In this document: positions 6,402-10,473 of the stretch, piece by piece
Layout of the letters: each line of letters starts with the position of its first letter
Numbering within the stretch: position 1 is the stretch's first letter
Assembly (NCBI GenBank): GCA_005789975.1
Contig: SXWC01000153.1
Location: 1-10,473 of the forward strand
DNA: 10,473 bases
Reading direction: 5' to 3'
From: Planctomycetaceae bacterium
GTDB lineage: Bacteria > Planctomycetota > Planctomycetia > Pirellulales > UBA1268
Notes under the pieces: generated by a model
What the model was told of the DNA's origin: nothing
What the model saw: the letters and a program-made list of their open reading frames with translations, nothing else
The model's database searches: none
Position numbers and translations under genes: made by a program

Positions 6402-7708
6402 GCGGCGGTCACCGGAGCGGATTCTCACGGCGGGACGCCCTCCGGCGGGGGGCGGCGGCCACGCTCGCAGCGGCCCGGGCCATGTCGCCGGCGCTGTTCG
6501 CCGGCTGTTCGCTCGGCATTCCGCCCCGCATGCGCACCGTGAAGGTGGGCCTGCTCCACTCGCAGACGGGCCCGCTGGCCATCAGCGGGACGTCGCTCCG
6601 CGACATCGAACTGCATGCCTTCGAGCAGATCAACGCGGCCGGCGGGCTCCTCGGCCGGCAGATCGTGGCCCGGGCCCCCGATCCGCGCTCGCAGGTGGCC
6701 CTCTTCCCGAAGCGGGCCCGGCAGCTCCTCGAGGATGGGTCCGTCGCCGTGTTTGGCTGCTGGACGAGCGTCAGCCGCAAGGCCGTGCTGCCGATCTTCG
6801 AGGAGGCGCAGAAGCTCCTCTTCTATCCGGTGCAGTACGAGGGAAACGAGTCGTCGTCCTGTGTGGTCTACGGCGGCATGCTGCCCAACCAGCAGATCCT
6901 GCCCGCACTCGATTGGCTCTCGACCGCGGCCGGTGGGCTCAAGAAGAAGATCTTCCTCGTCGGCTCCGACTATGTCTATCCGCGGACGGCCAACTTCATC
7001 GTGAAGAAGTATCTCGCGGGGAAGAGCCTGAAGCCGGTGGGCACGGCCTACGTGCCGCTCGGTGTTCGCGACTTCGCCGCGGTCGTGAAACAGATCAGGT
7101 CGTCCGGTGCCGACTGCGTGCTGAGCACCGTCAACGGCGACTCGAACATCGGCTTGTTTGCGGCGCTCGCCGAAGCGAAGGTCGATCCCGCGACGGTCCC
7201 GGTCGTCTCCACGAGCATCGCCGAAGACGAGCTGCGGAGCCTGCTCCCCGGGCAGGTGAAGGGAAACTATGCCGTCTCGTGCTACTTCCAGAGCCTCGAC
7301 ACACCGGCCAACCGCGAGTGGGTCGCCGGCTTTCGCCGCGAGTTTGGCAGCGACCGCGTCACGGGCGATCCGATGGAGCCCGACTGGTGCCTGGTGCACC
7401 TCTGGAAACAGGCCGTCGAAAAAGCGGGCTCGTTCGAGACCGCGGCGGTGCGGCAGGTGTTTGGCGAGGGCCTCGAGTTTGCCGGCCCCGGCGGCCCGGT
7501 CCGTCTCGATCCGAAGACCCAGCACACGACGAAGTTCTGCCGCATCGGCCGCATCCGCGCGGATCGGCAGTTCGACATCGTGCACACCTCGCCCGCCCCG
7601 ATCGATCCCGAGCCCTATCCGGAGATCGCCTTCCCGGGTTGGGGCGTGGACTGGACGCAGGGGGGCATCACCCGCGGTGCGGAGGTCGACATCGATGGCG
7701 ACGTTTGA
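6398..7708 (+). CDS. UrtA/FmdD-like substrate-binding protein (urea/short-chain amide type), Tat-exported
   Basis: 436 residues of the type I periplasmic-binding fold (Peripla_BP_5), close to urea- and amide-binding proteins UrtA and FmdD. It begins with a twin-arginine signal (SRRDALRRG, 10-18) and a hydrophobic stretch ending AGC at Cys37, a possible but imperfect lipobox. Signature segments follow: VKVGLLHSQTGPLAIS (48-63), EQINAAGGLLGR (76-87), GCWTSVSRKAVLP (120-132), YPVQYEG (143-149), GSDYVYPRTAN (189-199), NGDSN (246-250) and STSIAEDE further on. In urea transporters this gene is followed by urtBCDE. Here it lies between a DUF4239 and an AIM24 gene with no permease or ATPase nearby. 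It may therefore serve a distant transporter or act in sensing. The ATG overlaps the upstream stop by four bases. Ligand identity is not proven by the sequence. Confidence 0.9.
   Translation: MSGGHRSGFSRRDALRRGAAATLAAARAMSPALFAGCSLGIPPRMRTVKVGLLHSQTGPLAISGTSLRDIELHAFEQINAAGGLLGRQIVARAPDPRSQVALFPKRARQLLEDGSVAVFGCWTSVSRKAVLPIFEEAQKLLFYPVQYEGNESSSCVVYGGMLPNQQILPALDWLSTAAGGLKKKIFLVGSDYVYPRTANFIVKKYLAGKSLKPVGTAYVPLGVRDFAAVVKQIRSSGADCVLSTVNGDSNIGLFAALAEAKVDPATVPVVSTSIAEDELRSLLPGQVKGNYAVSCYFQSLDTPANREWVAGFRREFGSDRVTGDPMEPDWCLVHLWKQAVEKAGSFETAAVRQVFGEGLEFAGPGGPVRLDPKTQHTTKFCRIGRIRADRQFDIVHTSPAPIDPEPYPEIAFPGWGVDWTQGGITRGAEVDIDGDV
7681..7686 (+). promoter_or_regulatory. Ribosome-binding site that fixes the AIM24 start
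   Basis: GGAGGT inside the end of the substrate-binding protein gene lies eight bases before the ATG at 7695. It is a strong Shine-Dalgarno match. It supports starting the AIM24 gene at 7695, overlapping the upstream gene by 14 bases, although the reading frame is open much further upstream. Confidence 0.65.
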
Positions 7709-8363
7709 GGTCGAACACGCCGAGGGCATGCGGTGGGTGAAGGTCGGGCTCGAAGACGACGACATCCGCGCGGAGCAAGGCGCGCTCAACCACTTCAAGG
7801 GCGCGATCTCGATGGACGTGCCCTTTCCGAGCCTCAAGGCCTGGTGGGTGTCGCTGTTTTCCGAAGAATCGCTCCTGCGGCCGCGGTTCTCCGGCACCGG
7901 AGCGGTCTATCTCGACTCCTCGTTGGGCGGCTTCCACATCATGCCGGTCCGGTCGGGAGAGCGGTGGATCCTCGACACGAAGTGCTTCTGGGCGAGCGAC
8001 GGGGAGGTGAAGCTCTCGGTGCATCGGGAGCGGGTGTGGACCGCATACTGGGCCGATCAAGGGCTCTTCTGGTACAAGACCGCGGTCAAGGGGGAGGGGC
8101 AGGTTGTGCTGTCGGTGCCCGGCCCCGTCGAAGAGGTCGAGCTCACGAACGACCAGATGATCGTCGACGGGCCGTTCGTCGTCGCCCACACCAGCGGCAT
8201 CACGCTCTCGGTCCGCCGGCCGGCACGGTCGTGGATGAGCTTCTGGATGTCGGGCCAGAAGCTCGCATACTGCTACCGCGGCACCGGCAAAATCCTCCTC
8301 TGCACCACACCCTACTGGCGGGCCCGGCTGAAGGCCGAGGCGGCGCCCGCCGGGGCGGCGTGA
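7695..8363 (+). CDS. AIM24 family protein (TIGR00266/DUF124-type)
   Basis: 222 residues, a typical length for the bacterial AIM24 family of beta-rich, probably cytosolic or membrane-associated proteins of unknown biochemical role. Features that fit: an N-terminal EVEHAEGMRWVKVGLED followed by AEQGALNHFKGAI (26-38), corresponding to the family's aepGAmv segment. Pseudo-repeated strands follow, with GTGAVYLDSSLGGFHIMPV (67-85), a second-half GLFWYKTAVKGEGQVVLSVPG (123-143), and VDGPFVVAHTSGITLSV (157-173), which matches the family's VD-x-x-x-VAf strand. There is no signal peptide or membrane helix. The start is set by GGAGGT at 7681-7686 and overlaps the upstream gene; four bases separate its stop from the next ATG, so it belongs to the DUF4239 operon. 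The eukaryotic relative Aim24 concerns mitochondrial inner-membrane organisation, so a membrane-linked role is plausible but inferred. Confidence 0.85.
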   Translation: MATFEVEHAEGMRWVKVGLEDDDIRAEQGALNHFKGAISMDVPFPSLKAWWVSLFSEESLLRPRFSGTGAVYLDSSLGGFHIMPVRSGERWILDTKCFWASDGEVKLSVHRERVWTAYWADQGLFWYKTAVKGEGQVVLSVPGPVEEVELTNDQMIVDGPFVVAHTSGITLSVRRPARSWMSFWMSGQKLAYCYRGTGKILLCTTPYWRARLKAEAAPAGAA

Positions 8364-8367
8364 AGCA

Positions 8368-9501
8368 ATGCACCCGCTGCTCGCGATCGCCGTCTGGCTC
8401 GTGATGGCGGCGACCGCCGGCGCCTGCCCGTTCTGTGGCATCGTCGGCCGGTCGCTCGCGGAACGACGCGACACCGCCGACGTGGTGGCCGTGGGCGATG
8501 CGGCCGGCCCGGCGGCGCGCGACACCGCAGGCCTGCTCGCCCAGCGGTTCACCGTGGTGACGGTGCTGCGGGCCGCACAAGATCCCCCCGGCGGCCCGGT
8601 GGCGGCGCGGGTGCCGGCGGGCATCGAGGGCACGGCCCTGCTCTTTGGCACGCGCGGCGGCGACGAAGACCCGGTCGCGTGGGAGGCGATCGCGGCCGAC
8701 GAGGCCCTGCTCGGTCACGTCGCCGCGGCACCCGCCGTCGAGGAATCGGCCGTTCGCAGGCTCCAGTGGTTCGCATCCCGTCTCGAGCATCCCAATCCGG
8801 CCATCGCCGCCGACGCCTTCACTGAGTTCGGCCTCGCGCCGTTCGACGCGGTCCGTGAGACCGCCGAGTCGCTCGATCCGATGCGACTTTCCCTCTGGGT
8901 TGGGGAGCCGGCCATCGACCAGCGGCGGCGAGGTTTTTATGGACTGGCCCTCGGCATCGCAGCCGATCGGGCGGCCGACGCGACCGTGCGGAAACGATGC
9001 CTCGACGCCCTCCACGCCGCGGTCGCGGCGTCCGCTGACGATTTGCGGGCGGGCTTCGACGGCATCCTCGCGGGGATTCTCGTCGCCGAGGGAGGGGAGG
9101 GGCTCGATGATCTCCGCAGCAGGGGCCTCTTTGCGGCCGACACCCGGCCGGGCGACGCCCGACACGCGCTGGCGGCGCTGAGGTGTGCGTGGGAGAGCCT
9201 GGCGGATCGCATCCCCCGCGATCTGGTCGCGGCCGCGACGGCCGATCTGCTTTTGAATCCCGCCGTCGCAGCCGACTCGGCGATCGACCTGGCGCGCTAC
9301 GGCCGCTGGGAGGATTGCGGGCGTGTCGCGACTCTCTGGGATTCGCTGGGGCGAGACGACCCGCTCGTCCGTCGAGCCGTCGCCGGCTACCTCGCGGCCT
9401 GTCCTCTCGACGCGGCCGGTATCCATCGGGATCGGCTGGCGGCCGCCGACCCGGCGGCGTGGCGGGCCGCCGTTGCCGCCGCCGCGCTGCCGGCCCGCTG
9501 A
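8368..9501 (+). CDS. Exported CPFC-motif protein, paralogue of the gene at 2694
   Basis: 377 residues. A short signal peptide (1-19, LLAIAVWLVMAATAGA with an AGA cleavage site) is followed at once by C20-P-F-C23. It parallels the 2694-4196 product through its length: both start MHPL. RLQWFASRLE...DAFTEFGLAPFDAVR (131 on) matches RLAFFQQHLE...DAYDEFAIAPYADVR; IPRDLVAAATADLLL...DLARYGRWED matches VPRDRVLASLRLLLA...DLARWQDWSA; YLAACPL (341-347) matches YLRACPL (365-371). It lacks the acidic linker and C-terminal membrane helix of that paralogue, ending soon after the shared domain, so it should be soluble in the periplasm if cleaved. It is the last gene of the DUF4239 operon, four bases after AIM24. 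Function unknown; the conserved N-terminal CxxC and the conserved later Cys are the obvious candidates for function. Confidence 0.85.
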   Translation: MHPLLAIAVWLVMAATAGACPFCGIVGRSLAERRDTADVVAVGDAAGPAARDTAGLLAQRFTVVTVLRAAQDPPGGPVAARVPAGIEGTALLFGTRGGDEDPVAWEAIAADEALLGHVAAAPAVEESAVRRLQWFASRLEHPNPAIAADAFTEFGLAPFDAVRETAESLDPMRLSLWVGEPAIDQRRRGFYGLALGIAADRAADATVRKRCLDALHAAVAASADDLRAGFDGILAGILVAEGGEGLDDLRSRGLFAADTRPGDARHALAALRCAWESLADRIPRDLVAAATADLLLNPAVAADSAIDLARYGRWEDCGRVATLWDSLGRDDPLVRRAVAGYLAACPLDAAGIHRDRLAAADPAAWRAAVAAAALPAR

Positions 9502-9514
9502 CACTTTCGCCCCT

Positions 9515-9538
9515 CCCGGGCCTCGCCAAGGCTCCGGG
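9515..9538 (+). terminator. Hairpin after the DUF4239 operon, likely transcript end
   Basis: The sequence CCCGG-GCCT, a five-base loop, then AGGC-T-CCGGG forms a nine-pair stem with one bulged T, starting 13 bases after the stop of the second CPFC gene. Only two T residues follow, so it is not a textbook intrinsic terminator. Its position between the operon end and sucC makes it a reasonable 3' boundary. Confidence 0.45.
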
Positions 9539-9611
9539 TTGCGGCCCGCGGCGTTCGTGGGATATTTGCGGCTCCAGCTCCCTCCCGCCCGCCCCGCGAG
9601 GCCACACCTCC

Positions 9612-10473
9612 ATGAAGATCCACGAGTTTCAGGCCAAGGATCTCCTCCGGGCCTGCGGCGTGCCGGTGCTCGCCGGGAAAGTCGCCCGCACCCCTGCCGA
9701 GGCCGCCGCCGCGTTCACCGCCCTCGGCACGCCCGTTTGTGCCGTGAAGGCGCAGATCCACGCGGGCGGCCGCGGCAAGGGCAAGGTGCAGGGGGGCGAG
9801 CAGCGGGGCGTCGAACTCGCGAAGACAGCCGCCGACGCCGAACGGATCGCGAAGGGCCTGCTCGGCAACACGCTCGTGACGATCCAGACCGGCCCCGAGG
9901 GGCAGCTCGTGCGGCAGGTGTTCGTCGAGAGCGGCTGTGCGATCGACCGCGAACTCTACTGTGCCGTGCTCGTCGACCGTCGCGTCGGCTCTCCGGTGCT
10001 GATCGCGAGCACGGCCGGCGGCATGGACATCGAGGAGGTGGCTGCCAAGACGCCCGAACTCATTCTGAGCGAGCCCTTCGATCCCGACCGCGGACTCGGG
10101 GCCTACCAGGCCCGCGTGCTCGCCTCGAAACTCGGCCTGCCCACGGCGAGCTGGCGGCATGCCGAGGCCTTCTTCCGCCGGCTCTGCCGGGCATTCGTCG
10201 ATCTCGACGCCTCCCTCCTCGAGATCAACCCCCTCGTGCTCGTCGAGGACGGCACGGCCGCGCGCACCATGGCCGCCTACATTGACCTCAACCCCGTGCG
10301 CGCGGGCATGGTCACGGACCCGGCCCACTACCGCTGGAGCAGTTATGGCGAGGCGGTGGGTGGAGGTCCCCGGGGCAACGGGGCCAAGGCGCGCGCCGGA
10401 CTGGCGCGTGCCTGCCTGGGCGGCGGGGCCTCCTGCTCACGCTGGGCGGAGTTCGACCGCCTTTATCGCGACC
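9612..10473 (+). CDS. sucC: Succinyl-CoA synthetase beta subunit, first 215 codons, running in frame into transposase sequence
   Basis: Beta subunit of the TCA-cycle enzyme that interconverts succinyl-CoA and succinate with nucleoside triphosphate formation. Residues 1-215 are a good match: MKIHEFQAKDLL (1-12), AVKAQIHAGGRGKG (44-57, ATP-grasp nucleotide contacts), FVESG and DRELYCAVLVDR (112-123), STAGGMDIEEVA (133-144), and LLEINPLVLVEDG (202-214). A normal subunit of about 390 residues would continue with ALDAK-like sequence and the CoA-ligase domain carrying the GAGLAM loop. Instead, from about residue 216, the frame encodes AARTMAAYIDLNPVRAGMV, typical of a tyrosine transposase, and stays open to the right edge. 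The start is clear from the family N-terminus; CACCTCC precedes it rather than a purine-rich site. Either the gene is disrupted or the assembly is chimeric here. The subunit as encoded would not be functional. Confidence 0.85.
   Translation, partial: MKIHEFQAKDLLRACGVPVLAGKVARTPAEAAAAFTALGTPVCAVKAQIHAGGRGKGKVQGGEQRGVELAKTAADAERIAKGLLGNTLVTIQTGPEGQLVRQVFVESGCAIDRELYCAVLVDRRVGSPVLIASTAGGMDIEEVAAKTPELILSEPFDPDRGLGAYQARVLASKLGLPTASWRHAEAFFRRLCRAFVDLDASLLEINPLVLVEDGTAARTMAAYIDLNPVRAGMVTDPAHYRWSSYGEAVGGGPRGNGAKARAGLARACLGGGASCSRWAEFDRLYRD
10257..10473 (+). mobile_element. C-terminal fragment of a REP-associated / IS200-like tyrosine transposase
   Basis: In the sucC frame, residues 216-287 read AARTMAAYIDLNPVRAGMV, then DPAHYRWSSYGEAVGGG and a Lys/Arg/Ala-rich tail (AKARAGLARACLGG, EFDRLYRD). 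The string Y-I-x-L-N-P-V-R-A-G followed by D-P-x-x-Y-R-W-S-S-Y is characteristic of Y1/TnpREP-type transposases, and the Tyr in AAYIDLNP probably corresponds to the catalytic one. The GEAVGGG and KARAGL tail resembles versions I associate with Verrucomicrobia and Planctomycetes. The N-terminal part, including the His-hydrophobic-His metal site, is absent, and no terminal repeat or left end is seen at the junction. This is a partial gene whose right end is cut by the window. Confidence 0.85.

Noticed and set aside
6425..7897. A 490-codon open frame on the minus strand
   Set aside because: It lies opposite the UrtA-like gene, whose sense translation matches a known family over its full length. 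The antisense translation shows no recognisable domain.
8200..9504. Minus-strand open frame opposite the second CPFC gene
   Set aside because: Its translation is Arg/Gly-rich without motifs, whereas the plus frame is paralogous to the gene at 2694.
9502..9611. GATATTT at 9561-9567 as a sucC promoter
   Set aside because: It is AT-rich for the region and correctly placed, but it has no -35 partner and does not match the octamer seen at the other putative promoters, so I did not call it.

Overview
The window is very GC-rich bacterial chromosome, about two thirds G+C or more by eye, with compact, co-directional operons. The protein families point to Planctomycetota, probably a Pirellulales-like lineage. 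The indicators are small secreted proteins with a Cys-Cys-Phe-Gly motif of the DUF3299-like type, exported proteins beginning Cys-Pro-Phe-Cys, and an AIM24/DUF4239/UrtA-like cluster. This assignment is an inference from family distribution, not from a marker gene. The odd length and chimeric right edge suggest the window may be a whole metagenomic contig.

Layout. (1) Positions 1-441, minus strand: the N-terminal half of a type I glyceraldehyde-3-phosphate dehydrogenase, running off the left edge. (2) Positions 442-585: a divergent promoter region with a perfect 7-bp inverted repeat. (3) Positions 586-5445, plus strand, five genes: a LolD/MacB-type ABC ATPase, its FtsX/MacB-type permease, an exported C-terminally anchored protein with mature N-terminus CPFC, a membrane-anchored DUF3299-like protein, and a DUF3299-like lipoprotein. 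(4) Positions 5595-9501, plus strand, a second tight operon: a DUF4239 bestrophin-like membrane protein, a UrtA-like substrate-binding protein, an AIM24-family protein, and a second CPFC protein that is a clear paralogue of the first. (5) From 9612 to the right edge: sucC (succinyl-CoA synthetase beta), which after about 215 codons switches in frame into the C-terminal part of a REP-associated/IS200-like tyrosine transposase.

How the genes may work together. The first operon has the order ATPase, FtsX permease, DUF3299, which I recall from zinc-responsive systems of gammaproteobacteria (Pseudomonas PA4063-PA4066, Vibrio zrg). Here the CPFC protein replaces the His-rich DUF2796 protein and the DUF3299 component is duplicated. 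A periplasmic metal or redox-handling function is a reasonable hypothesis. The second operon contains a CPFC paralogue and a solute-binding protein with no permease or ATPase next to it, so it looks like a sensing or envelope-associated module rather than a classical urea transporter. No tRNA, rRNA, CRISPR array or complete insertion sequence was seen. No gene-free stretch exceeds 150 bases.
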